64,000 nucleotides of DNA from Gonium pectorale (GCA_001584585.1 LSYV01000002.1:4674343-4738342), one strand, 5' to 3'. Shown: positions 34,775 through 47,850, counted from the first letter of the stretch. Made by a program: numbers and translations. The notes: generated by a model from the sequence alone, not told the origin.

Positions 34775-37700
34775 TCACCGCATGCGGTGCTGGTATGCTG
34801 GCTGCTGCTGCTGAGGGCCTTGCCCGGGAGAACCCGAGGCATCCGCATCCGACTGGAAGCCTTCGTGGGTGCACGGGAGCCGCTGTCGCCTACGGCCGAT
34901 GACAAGCGCCAGGACCACACAGGACACCAGTAGCAGCACAGCAGCGCCGCCGCCTGCTGTGCCGCCCGCGAGCGTGCCGACGGGTAAAGCCTGCCGGCTG
35001 CGTTGTCCTCCGCCCTGCTGAGCTTCGGAGGGTTCCGGCATCGCGGCAACAGACTCCAGGGTGCTGGTCAGGTTTCGTACGGTGGACACGCGGCGCGGGA
35101 CCGATGCCAGGAGCGCCAGCACTGCGGAGGGTCACGCGAAGTTGCTCAAGTAAGTGCAGTTGCTGTTGCTGTTGCTGTTGCTGTTGCCGTCAGCCCACCA
35201 TCGCATGTGGCCCTGGTGACCGAATGCCGCCACGCCGCAGCCCCACACCCGCAATACCGGTACGCCCCTGCGGCGTGCGTCCTCCCGCCCACCTGCCGCC
35301 GCGGCGCAATCCAGGCCGCCAACGTCCGCCCGCGGCCCTCCAGCGGGACGATGTCCGCTGCCGGTTGCGGTGGTGTTGATTAGCTGCAAGCCTCCCAGCT
35401 CGGCGGTGAGGAACGTTACCGGCGGCGGTGCTGAGGGATCGGATGCGTCGCCTTGTACGACCTGCTAAAGGCGGGCCACGCGGGTGTACCGGCAGGTCAT
35501 GATCACCGCCACCTGTCGGGGCAGGCGAATCGCACTAGGTGCTGCCCGGCATCCACAACGCTTGAATGCACAGCTACCACCAACTTACCATATGTGTTGT
35601 GTACCCAAGAAGGCCGCAGCGAGGATGTATCCGCTTCCAGGGCTACCTGGGCCTACACCCTCCCAAATACCGTTCCCTATGTCGGACCCCTGAACCCTGC
35701 GGAACCCTGCAGAACCCTGAACGCGCTTACCAAGCCGCGGAGAGTGAGGACTCCGCCAATAAGCGCCACCAGGGAGGTAGGGAGACTGGACCCGCTGCTG
35801 TCGGGGTTGGCCCATCCAGTGACCACGTCGCAGGCTGAGGCGTTGATGGATGCGGCGGGCGCGACGTTTTCTGCGGCTGCTGCCAGGGCCACGCACACAG
35901 CGTCCGGCTGCAAGGACCGCAGGAGGTCCAGCGAGGCTGCTCCAGGAAGGGGCGGGCAGCGGATGGGCAGCGGGCGCACAACACGCGGGCGCACGTAGTC
36001 GGCGAGGGGCATGGGAGAGGGAGAAGGAGCGGGACAGGCCATGCGGCGAATGTGTACGGCAGCAAATCCTGCGCCAAGTGGGTCACAGGTTGCAGTCCAT
36101 CGCTGCCGAGGAGCTCATCGATAGTAGGCGAGTATTGGGGGGAAGGGTCATGGTTCCCGTCGCCATCCTGCTTCAGAGCCTGACGCCTAAGTATGACGTG
36201 CCTAGTGTCCCAGACAGCCTGCAGGTAGGCTGCCACCGTGGCGGGTGGGGCGTGTCTCATCATCGGGATTATGCACAGGTGCGTGAGAAGGAGTGTAGCC
36301 CGCAGGCTGCAGGCTGCAGGCTGCGGGCTGCAGGCTGCAGGCAGGGTCGCCGACAAGCCCATCCGGTCGCTCGACCCCGGGTGCGTGGAGGCCCTGGGCG
36401 ATGGGGCCCCCTGCGCGACTGCACACAGCAGGCCGCCACACGTGACAGCACTCCGCAGGCGGCCTCCTCACTCACACGGTGGCATGACGAGGCGGCTGCG
36501 TAGGATCTGGACAACCAGGGCCGGAGTGGCGGCTGCCGGCGCGGGAGCAGGTGGCGCCGCAGCGGCGGGCGCAGCGGCTCTGGGCGCGGACGCAGGCTGT
36601 CCTGAACACCTGCGCAGCGGCGGCAAACGATGCGACGCGGTTACACGCAGCCGTGGCGTGAACAGATGGATTGGGCGTTCAGGGCGTGCGCCTGTCTTGA
36701 CGCATGTCGTAGGGCACCGGCAGCCTCCTATCTAGCCGGCCAGTACACAACCCAGGCGCCACTGCCACTCACTTGCTGCTCCGCCACGCCCGCCAGGCAT
36801 CCGACTCCTGGGCGCTGGGCCCCAGCTCCCTCACAGACGCCTCTGCTCCCGCCAATATCCGGCCGCTGTTGACCCCCATGAACAGCGGCGACACCGCATC
36901 CGTCACAATGAACAGCCGCTCCAGAACCACAACCACTACGGGCGCCGTGGACGAGGTGCCGCTGGCGCTGCTCCCGTTGACCGGGCCGCGCGGTGCCCTC
37001 GCTGCCGGCTGAACCAGCCCTAGCCCAGCGCTGTCATCCAGCCACACGGTAGGGCCGGTGACCGGGCCCACCAGGCTCACGTTGTAACGCAGAGCAGCTC
37101 CGCCCTGTGCGGGTTCACACCGTGAAATGTCATGGGGGTTTCGTGGTAACGGCTAATCCTGAGGCGAAGGCAGATCGTCACTTTTTGTTGCAGGTGTGGC
37201 GGGTGGGCGCAGGGCGTGCTCACCGGGGGCCACTGCCCGGGAAGCAGGCTGATGTTGCTGAGCAGCAGGATGACGCGAGGGCCGTCGGGCCACGGCTCCT
37301 GCGGTGGCACCACACCGGGAGTCGGAGGCTTTCAGGCGCTGACGCGCGACTGCCTCGTCCATCAAACGGAAGGCGCTCAATATCGCATGCGGGAGGGGCA
37401 TGCGGGAGGTGGACAAACGGGGCAAGACGAGCTTTGCCAGACGCTTGGTTGAACGGGTACCGGCGCTGCGCTGCGCTGCCCGGCCCGCCCTGTGCCCTGT
37501 GCCCTGTGCACGACTGCACGACTGCACGACTGCACGCACGGCTGCCAGGCGGCGGCTGTTGCTTGCGATGCCATGATGCCATGAGCGCAGTGCAGCCCAA
37601 AACCATGTACGAGCATAAACCTTGGGTACGGTGGCACAGCGCGCAAGGCCGGCGGTCACCTGCAACAGCGCCAGGAGCTGCGCCGAGCTGTTGGCGACCG

Positions 37701-40611
37701 CGAAGCTGCTGGGCGGCAGGAAGACCGGGCCATTGGCAGTTGGACCCGCGGTCGCAAGCTGCAGTGCGTACCCGCCCACGGCAGCTCCTTCCGGCGGCGG
37801 CTGCAGTAGGCGCATGCCCGCAAGCCTTGCGGACCACAGGTTGAAATCCGCGGGGATGGCCGGTGTGAGGAGCGGGGTGGATGTAATGGTGTAGTTGAAG
37901 CTGATGAAGTAGTCTCGGAGGGTGCCAGAGAGGGCCTTATGGCCCTCGGTGTCCGTAATCTGCACGGGCGGTCCATTATTTGCCAGCTTTACGAATGGCC
38001 GGCGAGGTAGTACGATTACCGGCTGCCCGACCTGCAGCGCGTTCAAGTATATGGTGAGGCTACCGTTAGCGGGCCTGAGCGGGCCTTGAAGGTGAATATC
38101 CGGACCCCAGGCAAGCTCCCTACGCAGCGGCCCTTCTGCCCCCCCCCGGGCCTACAAACGATGCTGGCTCGCTCAAGTTCCGCAGCCAGTGCGCGCTGAC
38201 CCGCTCGCCGGGGTCCAGCGACCGCATACGCAGGCCCCAGTAAGACGCGTATCTGAGGGTCGGGGAATTGGGGGGAAGCAAAGCAGGCACAGGAGTCGGG
38301 CTGCGTTGCAGCGCGCGCTTGCCTCCACCGCGAACCTAACGAGCGCAGGCGCCGGGCCCGGCAGTGCCGGCACGACAGCGGAGATCGTGTCGAAGGCAAC
38401 AGAAAGGCCTCTCTGGCAGATTCCTGAGCCAATATCACATTTAGGGGGTGGGTGGGGAAGCCCTGAGGGCGCAAGGGCCCCCAGGGCCCAGTAAGGATGT
38501 GCGCACGAAGGCTGTTCGCTGCCGCGCGCGCGTAAGGCGTGTGTTGATGATGCAGACGGCGTGCTCAAACATTCGCAACGCGTGTGTAAACATGTTTCCC
38601 GTCCCCTCCACCTTCGGCCTTCGCGCCCGCTCGCTTACGATACTTCGGCGGGCGGGTAGAGGATGAGGCCGCGAAGCCCTATCACCTGCAGCCTGCCGAT
38701 GCCAGTCCTGGTGGGGCACGGTCAAGGGGTACGCCAGGGCATCATGAGCTGTCCGGACTCCATTGCCTTCCGCTCGGCTAGTCACTAGCGCCGGGGGCCC
38801 TAGTGAAGATTTTCCTGTCGTCTCGGGAGGCGCAGGAGCCTGCCCCAACTGCAGCAGCAACGTGCATGTTGCATGTAACGCGCTGTCCAAACATACGGTC
38901 ACTACCTTGAGCAGCGACGGATGCATCGAGCGTTCACCTCAGGCGGCACATGCACGCATCCGCACGGAAACAGGACGAGGACGTCAACCTGGGACGGCGT
39001 CGCGCCCTGGCGGTCACGCACCGATCCATGCCGAGGAAGGAGTGTGTGACGCTAAGCAGCCCCATCGGCCAGCTGGAGGGAGGCCCGGGCGCTCCGTTGA
39101 CCAACGTCAGGTCCGACAGCACCAGCACCGGCCGCCCACGCCAATAGGCCAGCCGACCGGGCTGCTCCCGCTCATGCCCCTGGCCCGAGCCCCGTAGCCG
39201 CCCTCGCCTCTGCCGCTGCCTCTGCCGCTGTTGTTGCAGCAGCTCCCAGCCCGCTGCCAGGCCGAATGCGTTGCGCCGCATGCCGAGGTCCAGCTCTGTA
39301 CAGCCGCCTTGGACCACCGTGGGGTCGGAGGCGACCCTAACAGCGCCGCCGCCACCACCGGGAGTCTCAGGGTCGCTGTTACCGTATACATCTCCGATGT
39401 CGCCGGCGCCGTTGTCGTCCTCACCGCCGCCGCAGCCGTGATTGACTGAACGCGCTGCTGCCCCGGTGCCCGGACCGTACCCGCCCGCCAGCGTTACATT
39501 CCGGTACACAGTGATGAGCGGCTGTGCGTCATCGGGACAGGGGTCCAGCCGCTGCGGTGTGGGCTTGGTGGGGAGCGAGATGTTGGCCGTGATGGTGACC
39601 AGGAGCCGGGTGTGGCCCGGCTGCAGAGCCGCCACTGCGGCCAGCAGCTCCTCGCCGCTGCCTACTGAGGCGGTGCCACAGGGAGCCAGGCGGACGGGGC
39701 CGGCGAACTGCTCCTCGGTGGCCGAGGGAGGAGCCTTCAGCAGCGCGGCCCAATCGCGCGGCGGGCAGGTGAGGTTGAGGCGCTCCGCGGTGGCGGTGGC
39801 CCCCGCCAGCCGCGGATAGTACAGGAAGGAAGGACCCGCCTGTGGAGAGCGGGCGTGTGTGTGCGTGTGTGTGTGTGGGGGGGGGGGAGAGCACGGTGCG
39901 CATGGGGCAAGCGCGTCACACGGTCGTTGCCAGGCAGCTGGCAAAGGTAGGTGCATGAGCGCGTTCTGATATGGTACAAAGTATGAGGGCTGTGGGTGAG
40001 AGAGGTGGGCGGGGAGGCGCGGGGCCGTTCCGCGGGCGTGGCACGGCACGTGCGGCTCACGACAAGAGGACTGCAAGGACAGGTCACGGTTGACTGATGG
40101 CGTAGCAAAGGCGTACGGGTCCGTACACGCATGATGGCTGCAAGGCTCCTCCCTGTGTCGAATGCGTGGGGGGATGGACTTCAGACGGCGTACAAGCATA
40201 CCGACACCCACGGATCATGTAGCACCCAACACAAACCTGTAGGCCGGAAACGGGCCACGTGGAAGAGAGCCGGAAGGTGCACTCCGCGGCCGCCAGCTCC
40301 CACAGGGGACCGCACGAGGGCAGGCGCAGGGTCACGTTCCGCAGCAGGAGAGGGAGTCCGGCAGGCGCCGCAGGCGGCCGGAGCCCCGCCGGCAGCCAGC
40401 GGCCGGGGTCCCGGTTGCTAAGCGTGGAGTTGTCGGCTAGCAGGCTGCCGCCGGGCAGGTCGGCGACGCAGTTCTGCAGCAGCCATGTCGCTTGGCCACG
40501 GTTTCCGCTGGCTGCCTCCCAATTGCAGGCCGAGGCAAGCTGGTTGGATGCAATCAAGGCGATAGACAACAGGGACACGTACGCGGCCAAACGTTTGTGC
40601 GGTGCTGTCAT
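34775..40611 (-). CDS. Large secreted, membrane-anchored protein (chlorophyte-type, unknown function)
   Basis: Reads as a type I membrane protein. Exon 1 (40611-40237) has a signal peptide (AAYVSLLSIALIASNQL) and Cys-containing text. Exon 2 is 39839-39022. A third exon spans 38252-37660, but needs a one-base frame change at a C9 run (38139-38147). Then come 37298-37224 (RVILLLSNISLLPG), 37104-36835, about 36218-35731 (a frame change near 36030 is unexplained) and one starting at 35461. The last recognised part has a transmembrane helix (GAAVLLLVSCVVLALVI) followed by RRR, and stops at 34775. Short beta-strand-like repeats (LVLSDLTLVNG, PLLLRNVTLRL, PLITVYRNVTLAGG) recall parallel beta-helix (pectin-lyase-like) ectodomains. 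Such proteins are numerous in volvocine algae. The junctions between 35460 and 35100 are unresolved. Confidence 0.6.
35162..35192. repeat. (GCTGTT)n hexanucleotide repeat
   Basis: About five GCTGTT units. On the minus strand it would read as Asn-Ser repeats in one frame, but it may be intronic. Confidence 0.8.
36302..36343. repeat. Heptamer tandem repeat GCAGGCT x 6
   Basis: Six consecutive 7-mers with two single-base variants, in a probable intron of the membrane-protein gene. Confidence 0.9.
37505..37535. repeat. Nonamer tandem repeat (GCACGACT-type)
   Basis: Three or more copies of ACGACTGC-type units (GACTGCAC repeated at 9-bp spacing), again in a probable intron of the same gene. Confidence 0.75.
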
Positions 40612-41636
40612 GGCCCACAAGGAAAGACCCAGGCTCTCAGGGTGTATGTTGCGGCCAATGTTGATTTCTGCACAATATGCGACCCGCGCGCTGCTCAGAA
40701 AGCGCCATAGCGGCCCTGCCTTGCTAGCGATAGTGGGCGACCCGCGGGACCAATAGGGACCAAGACGAAAGCGTCGTAGGGACGGGTTGCCCAACTTCTG
40801 CGGGAAGTCCTCGGACTGCTGGATACCATCATATGCAAGCATGCCAGTTTCAGGGCGCATAAAGCCAGCCTTGTTAAGCATTTCATGCCAGCCTTGAGCT
40901 ACAGTAATGAAATCCTGAAGCGAGCGCTGAAACGAACTCCATTATAGCATATTACATTCATAACGTTGCTGAACTATGGTCTGTGTACTCTTGGACGCAA
41001 AGATTCAGCTCGACTTACTCGGCGTTGCACGACTTGCCATGAGCGAGAACTACATATCATTATAGCAATTCCTCGGCACGAAGGAATGTTGACCGTTGTG
41101 CGAATTCCCGAGGTTGCAATGCAGCAAGTCGCCCCGGTGCCCCGGCGAATGCTGTACTCCATGCAACACTTGTCCACATTGACTTATTACTAGGAACAAC
41201 GGGCTTGGGCTCGGCGGGATGGAGGCTATGGGGTTCGTGTCGTCACGCGCGGAACGGCCAGGGCAGCAAGGAGCGGAAGGGCTGCAGCGGACGCGCTGCT
41301 GGCGGTCCGTAGAAGCACGTAAGCCCGGCAGGGGAGGAGGTGCTTCCCACGACAAGTTACCAGAAGCCCCGCTGTGCACACGTTCCCAGGTCTGATTCCG
41401 CTCACGGCGCTCTTGTCCGTATGCCTGCTCTTGGCGATCGCGTCCTTGAAGGGCGTCATAAGCCAGGCCAACGGCCAGGTGGGGCCTGAGTGGGTTTGGG
41501 AAAACACATTACGGTAACCCCTGTGCCTCTCCTCTTACAACATGGGGCCTCGTTACATGTGCGCGCGCGTAGGCGTGTTTGCTATGGCTCTTCGGTCTGT
41601 TTATCCACACCGGCGTGACTGCTTCGCCTTTCGCCC
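40612..41636. other. Divergent promoter region
   Basis: About 1 kb between the start of the membrane-protein gene (-) and the GDPD start (+). No exon recognised; GDPD may have an upstream start or exon around 41540-41636. Confidence 0.45.
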
Positions 41637-44532
41637 ATGCCTGTTTACGTCGCACCTAAACGACAAGCCGCCTCCTTCAACGTTCCGCAGGGCTGGCATC
41701 CGCGCAGCGTATCTTTCCGCAGCCGTGCCAGTGCCGCATCGGCTCGCCTGGAAGGCTACAACACCGATCCCCAGTCATTCGACCCCGGCAGTATCCCTTT
41801 GCAGCCCCTAGCCGCCGGCGGGTCAGGCCCGGAAAAGGCAGTCATTTCGGCCAAAGGCGCGGGCGGCGAGCCTGGAGGCTCCACCATATCCGCTGCCGGC
41901 CCGGGCCAGGGCCGAGCGAAGGCCGCTACCAGCCCGACAGCGGGGAACGGGGCGCTTGGGAGCCGAGGTCGGGGTCCGTGGTCTTTCTTGCACATGCTCG
42001 CAGCGTTTGACCTGGGCGGGGTGGTCAGGTTGCAGGATGGGGGGCCGTGCAGCAGCGGCGAGGGAGGCGGCAGCGGGGGCAGTGGGGAGAGCAGAGGCGA
42101 CAGTGATGCCGCGGGCACCATGATAGTACCGGGCGCTACCGCAGACCAAGCCTCCGGCAGCCCAACTGCTACGGAGCTGTCCATCAATCCCGACGGCATG
42201 GATGCAACTGGGGGCGGCGCCGCGACGCCACTCCTAGAACATTTTCAACTGGCCGACGCTCTGCTTCCACAGCAGCACCAACAGCAGCAAATCGGTGCGC
42301 TGCCGCGACCCTTCGGCATCGCGCATCGGGGGGCATCTGCGGAGCTGCCCGAGCACACTCGGGAGGCGTACGAGTTGGCGGTGGTGGAAGGTGGGTCGGA
42401 TAAACTCGCAGGCATACCAGGAACCCGCCGAATGGGCAGCTCGTCCGCTGCGTCGCCGGACCATGCCATGCATGTGCCAGGCGCGGACCACACCGCGGTA
42501 CCGCAGCCGCCCTGCCCCTGATGGCATCGGGCCCCACCTCCCTCCTCCTCACCTGCCGGTGCCCAGGCGCGGACTTTATCGAGTGTGACGTGGTGCTCAC
42601 GGCCGACCTGGTGCCGCTGTGCCGCCACGAGCCCAATTTGCTGGGCTCCACGGACGCAGCCGACAAGTTCCCCGACCGCCTGCGCAGCTACACAATTGAT
42701 GGGAAGAACGTAACGGGCATCTTCAGCGTCGACCTCACGGCAGCGGAGGTGGCCACCTTGCGTGCCATGCAGCCCTGGCCGTTTCGGAACCAGTCGTACA
42801 ACGGGCAGTTCAGAGTGGCCACTCTGGCGGACTACCTGCACGTGGCGCGGGTGAGGGCCTGAGGTTTGGGGGGTGGAGAAGCTGATCGGGATGGAGAGCA
42901 CATGAACTTTGGGAAACTACACCAAGCATGCTTAAACTGGAAACTAGGCCAAGGAATGTTGACACGAGACAGTTCTGCTTTTGCACTGCACGTCCGTAGT
43001 CGACCTTTGCGTCTTCAGTGCCCTAAGCACACAGCGCCTGCGGTGTCACACCATGAATGGGCTCCCGCCTCCAGCGCACCCCCTCCTCACGCTCGGTCAC
43101 TGCCGGCCTGCACCGGTCGCCCGCCCGCCGCAGTCGGCCAACCGCAGCGTGGGCATCTACCCCGAGACCAAGCACCCCGGCTGGACCAACGCTCGCGAGG
43201 CCGTCCGCTCCGCCAACACCAGCCTGGAGGCCATCCTACTGGACGCCCTGGCGGCAGCGGGCTGGGACATGACGGCGCCCCTAGGCAGCGAGGCCTGGAG
43301 GGCGCGTCCGCTGTTTCTGCAGAGCTTCGAGGTCACCAGCCTGCGGGCCATGGCGGCGCGCACGCGGGCGCCCATGGTGCTGCTGCTCGGCGACTGGGAG
43401 GGGTGAGCCCGAAGCACGGGGCTGTGGCGATGGGAGCTCGGCTGCCATTGCACGCTGAGCCTGGGATCTCCACCATGTCAGGTGCAATCTGGCTCCGAGC
43501 ACGCGGGCAGGTTAAACTACGGCACCGGACTCCGGATCCTCCGCACAAAGCGCCTGTTAATGCCCACAAGGTGCACCGCGCAATCATTGGCTGCCCTCCG
43601 GCGCCTCACGCTGCTGTCCTCAGCCCGTGCTGCCCCGCTGGCGCGCCCACTCGCCGCCCTCGGCTCGTCAATTCTCGTTGCGACTGGGCATCATTCGTTA
43701 CGCCCTGTCTCCCAATCTTACTATCGCCCGCCCTCTTCCGCAGGTGGACGGCCCCCGACAGCGCCCTCACGCTCGCCCAGCTGACGGAAGAGGCCTCCCT
43801 GGCGGCCATCGCCACCTGGGCGGCCGCGGTGGGGCCCGTCAAGGGGACGCTGGTGCGTTGGGAGCCATCGCAGCCACAGGCTGCACAGCCGGGATCGCGG
43901 GCAGGCGGCAGTGCCGGCAGCGGTGCCGGCGGTGGTGACGGTGGTGCCGGCGGGCGCTACGTGAGCTCGGGTCTGGTGGAGCGCTTCCATGCTCACGGGC
44001 TGCAGGTGAGCGAGGCGGCAACCCCAGCCGCCCAAGGGAGCGGCACGGCGCGGCCGCGGCCTTCCGCTGGACGGAGCAGCAGCGGGGTACCGGTTCGCCG
44101 GCTGCGCACGCCTGCCTGCACCAAATGGCACACCCGCCACGTCCGCGTTAGTGACAGTGCAAGCCTGATGCGACGTGCGTGGCGCTGGTGGCCAAGTATC
44201 TTCTTGCAATGGAGGAGGGCTGCGCCCATGGGACAACGCCACCCACTCCTCTCATGTGCCTTTCAGACGTCACGCGCTCTCGCCTCCGCCCTCAGGTGCA
44301 CACCTACACGCTGCGCCCCGAGTCGCGCTTCTTCCTGCCGCACCTGGCTGAGCACTGCCGGCTGCAGCCGCCCAACCTGCACGTGGGCGCCGAGTACGAG
44401 CTGCTGGGCCGGCAGGTGGTGCGGGTGGACGGGCTGTTCGCCGACCACATGCCATCCTTCCTGGACTGGCGGGAGCACCCGCAGCAGCAGCATCAACAGG
44501 CAGTGAGGGATTCGCCGCTGCGCCGGCTGTAG
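41637..44532 (+). CDS. GDPD: Glycerophosphodiester phosphodiesterase (GDPD)
   Basis: Hydrolyses glycerophosphodiesters to glycerol-3-phosphate and an alcohol; a TIM-barrel enzyme. Five exons close in phase: 41637-42390, 42567-42850, 43134-43402, 43744-44005 and 44296-44532 (about 601 residues). Catalytic text is complete: FGIAHRGASAELPEHT (HRG and E), ADFIECDVVLTADLVPLCRH (the E-x-D metal ligands and second His), VGIYPETKHPGW (the E-x-K site), PLFLQSFE and, in the last exon, VHTYTLRPE. The first about 230 residues are a low-complexity Gly/Ser/Ala-rich extension, unlike compact GDPDs. It begins MPVYVAPKRQAASFN, so a targeting role is possible (inference). The tail has a short Gln/His run. Confidence 0.92.
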
Positions 44533-45999
44533 CAGCAAGGGCAGGGCAGGCTTGAACACGTGGCAGCGGCGCTGTGCGGCGGCATCGGGGCGATGTTGTG
44601 TAGATGGGACGTACGGCCCATGCGGTGGGCGTACCAATGGACGGGAACCGTGGTGCTACTTATGCCTCGTGGTGTACCGATAATTATGTGGGTGCTGACT
44701 TGTTCAACGACACATGGCTGATTTGATGCTGAAACCCTGCCGCTGAATGGCTGAACCATGACGAGTCCCGGTCGCTCTGGCCAGCTTTGGAGCTAGGGCA
44801 TGCCCACCCTTTGCCCGCGACCGTGTTGGTTGTTGCGTCCTGCTGGGACCGACATTGCGCACTGCTCGCAACGTGCGTGTGCCCCGTCCAGGCCCGCATT
44901 CCTCATTATTGGCCGGTATCATAACTACGGTATGCACAGATCGCATTCCTTGCTTTCATGCTCAGTCCAGTGCGGTTGCGCTCGGATGGGCTGTCGACCC
45001 TGGTCTGGCCCACACTTTGCCCACCTGCCTGCTGTGTGTAGCAGGCCGACGGCTACAATCATCAATGTTACGATTGCAACCTGAGATACCGTAATGGAGC
45101 TACTGTATATGTTCTGGCGGGCGCCTGATTACGTAGTTTTGGGTACTTTGGATAGTGCGTAGGGTTTCGGCCTTGAGAAGCACACGTGTAAGATTGCTGC
45201 CGTGCGGTTGGCTTCTCTCATAACAATACACGCTAAACCACGAACCGCTCAGGTTCTTTTCTGCAAATGCCGATGTTTGCATACATGTCGGAACGACGCC
45301 AAGCCGGCGCTGTTTTCTTGTTTTTCGGGGCCTCTCGGCTAGGGTGTTTCACCCACTCTGCTATGGCGGGTCGGGAGCCAAGCGACTTGTGTGGCCTGCA
45401 GCCCCTCTATGGAGACCCTGTCATCTATATATGTAATCGTTGCAACAGGATCTGCTGCAGGACAGCCGAAGGAAGAGGCACGAGATCCGCAAAGGCGGCG
45501 CCGGATGGCATGACCTGTAACAAGCGGAGCCTTCATAACACCCGTACATAACAGCCAGCAGCCCTGACCGCAACTCAATAGCCATCAGTATGGGACGGTA
45601 GTTCCAAAGCCTTCAGGACCCTCCGGACCCGCTGCGTCCACTAAACGCCCGCGCCATGCCGCAGCGTGCACAGCTGCGTGCGGCGGCAGGCGGTCGACCT
45701 GCCTGCAGTCTCGTCCGCCAAGGACCCAGCAGGCGCACACCTTCCGGCACCGCGTCGTTGCGGATACTGCACGTGTGCCTTGGCAGCTGAAGCGCCCCGC
45801 ACTGACATGATACAGCGGCCCCTGATGCATGCATTGCATGGCCTCATGCACACGTACCCCAACACTTCACGAGCACCCGTGCTCTTAACCCCCGGTGCAT
45901 AGTGGCTGCATTGCGCAGACTGAGCCGCATCACACCCTGCCCCCTGCCAGCTGTGCCGAGAACCCCTACATGCGCCGCGTGACGCCGAGGACAGGCATC
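44533..45999. other. Intergenic between convergent genes
   Basis: About 1.5 kb holding the 3' UTRs of GDPD (+) and the PSA3-like gene (-). TGTAA motifs on the plus strand at 45187-45191 and near 45516 are candidate polyadenylation signals. No gene seen. Confidence 0.5.
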
Positions 46000-47850
46000 C
46001 TACGAGTACGCAAGGGCGCGCCCCGCGCGGTTGGCCACTGCCGCCGTTACCAGCGCCTCGTCCGCCTCCAGGAACGCGCCCTTGACGATGTCCCGCAACA
46101 GGGGCGCCGCGGCCTCTGGAACCGGCTCGCCCTCCTTCAGGCCTGCGCGCAGGCACCACGGCACCAGGGCCCAGATCGGTACATTCGTTGGGGGACCGAG
46201 CGCGAAGTAGTGCACGTGGCGCGTCGAGGATCGGTATACCGGTAGGCCTGACCGGCAGGTGGTACATCAATGCACACACCGCCCTTCAACCCATGTGCAT
46301 GCCTGTGCCGGACAGCCGATTGCCCAGGAGGTGGAGCAGGCCGTCGCTGCCTCCTCTTGGTCCAAACCATCAGGAGGCCATGGCCGCAGCAGGTTCTGCA
46401 CTGCTCCGCATTCCAGGCAACGCACCCCTCCACACCCCTCCACACCGCTCACCGATGCACAGCGTGCACAGGCCGTCCACCGCCACGTTGAGCTTGTCTT
46501 CCAGCCGCCCCTCGGGCCGCTGCATCATGTCGTACTTCTTCAGTACAGCGCTCTTGGCCGTCTCGAAGCGGTCCATCTCAATCTCAATGTCTTGCTGCAG
46601 GGAGGGCAGGATAGCGGCTGGGTTGCCGTACTCAGTCAGTGGGGAAGGCAGCGCGATGACGAGTGGAGCATGGTACCGTGGCCGCACCATTGGCGGGGGA
46701 TATGTGGTAGGAGGTTGGCAGGCGGTGGGGCTCCGCGCCTCGCGACCGATTTGCTGCGGCGTCGCACCCTGGCACCGCGGCACTGTCGTTGTGCTGCTGC
46801 CCCTGGCACGTCCATGGGTACCAATAGTGCACGTGCGGGCCCAGCTGGAAGCGAGGCGGTTATGGGCCATAGGCGGCCGCACCCCTCCATGTGCCAAGGA
46901 CCGTAGCGCACACTGGCAAACCCCCGGCGGCGGACCGCACCGTGACCCGCAGACGCCGGGCTGCGGAGATGATGTCCTTGGGGGGCACCAACCCCACGCC
47001 CAGCTTGCTCATCCAGAGGACCAGCAGCACCCAGCGGCTGTTGGCAGGCTGCAAGACAGGGTGGGCGGCAAGCAGCGATGTGCGTAGCGGGTTGGCTCAA
47101 GTGCCAGCAAAGCGACACTAGCGGGTACCTTATAGATGAGAAATGTGTCAGGTGCCTGGAGGTACGGCATAGTGGGACACCGAGCGACCGAGGAAGCGTG
47201 TAGCTGCCCCACGACCCGCATGATAGCCGCCTCCGAGACGCCTTCACAGCTTCACTGTGTCCTTACCTTCCCGTATGCCTTTTCCAGCTCAGCCTGCGCT
47301 ATACGGTAGCTGACCGGCGCCTTGTCGATGATGGTGCGGCAGAACTCGGGGTATGCCTGCCGCGCGCGTGCGGACATACACCTCAGATGCAAGCGTAAAT
47401 GCGGGGACACACAGTTTGGAAGCTGGTGTGCACGAAAGTAGCGTCTCTCGTGCCGCCAGGCAGGATTGACGAGGTTGCGGGGAGATGCTGGGACAGATGC
47501 GCGAGGCATGTATGGCACGCAAGCTCACCAGCTCATCGAAGCCACCCTCGGGGGAAGCGAGGCGAGAAACAAGGCCCACAATGGGTAGGGCTCCCTGAAC
47601 CTTCTTCGCCATTGCCTTGACGCCGGAGAAGAAACCCCCGTCCCTAGGAACCCGACGGGCAAAACACAAGCCAATGCCCCTGTTATTGCTGCCCCAAGGC
47701 CTGCACACACGAGCTTTGCATATCGACCCACTGCTCTGCTCTGACGACGACGCTGTGTGTCCTGCCAGTTCGTGCCTTTGCCATCGCCAGCCGCCCCGAA
47801 AGCACAGTAGCTGGGCGACCGCCGGATACTTGCGTCTTAGCTAGCTTCAT
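46000..47850 (-). CDS. Plastid protein resembling photosystem I assembly factor PSA3
   Basis: Seven exons close in phase: 47850-47732, 47643-47529, 47356-47267, 47155-47129 (27 nt), 47048-46941, 46594-46453 and 46142-46000 (about 247 residues). Exon 1 is a clear chloroplast transit peptide ending THSVVVRAEQ, with a V-R-A cleavage motif. The mature part reads VQGALPIVGLVSRLASPEGG, then YPEFCRTIIDKAP, WVLLVLWMSKLGVGLVP, IISAARRLRVTQDIEIEMD, GRLEDKLNVAVDGLC and a helical tail. The order (small GLPxxGL helix, GG, W-containing membrane-like helix, I/L-E-x-E helix, C-containing helix) fits PSA3/CGL59 as I remember it. The call to a conserved plastid protein is firm; the PSA3 identity is moderate. 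Confidence 0.65.

Noticed and set aside
39841..39892. (GT)n followed by G-run as a regulatory element
   Set aside because: An ordinary simple repeat in an intron (minus strand), next to an acceptor, where it supplies a CA/C-rich tract.
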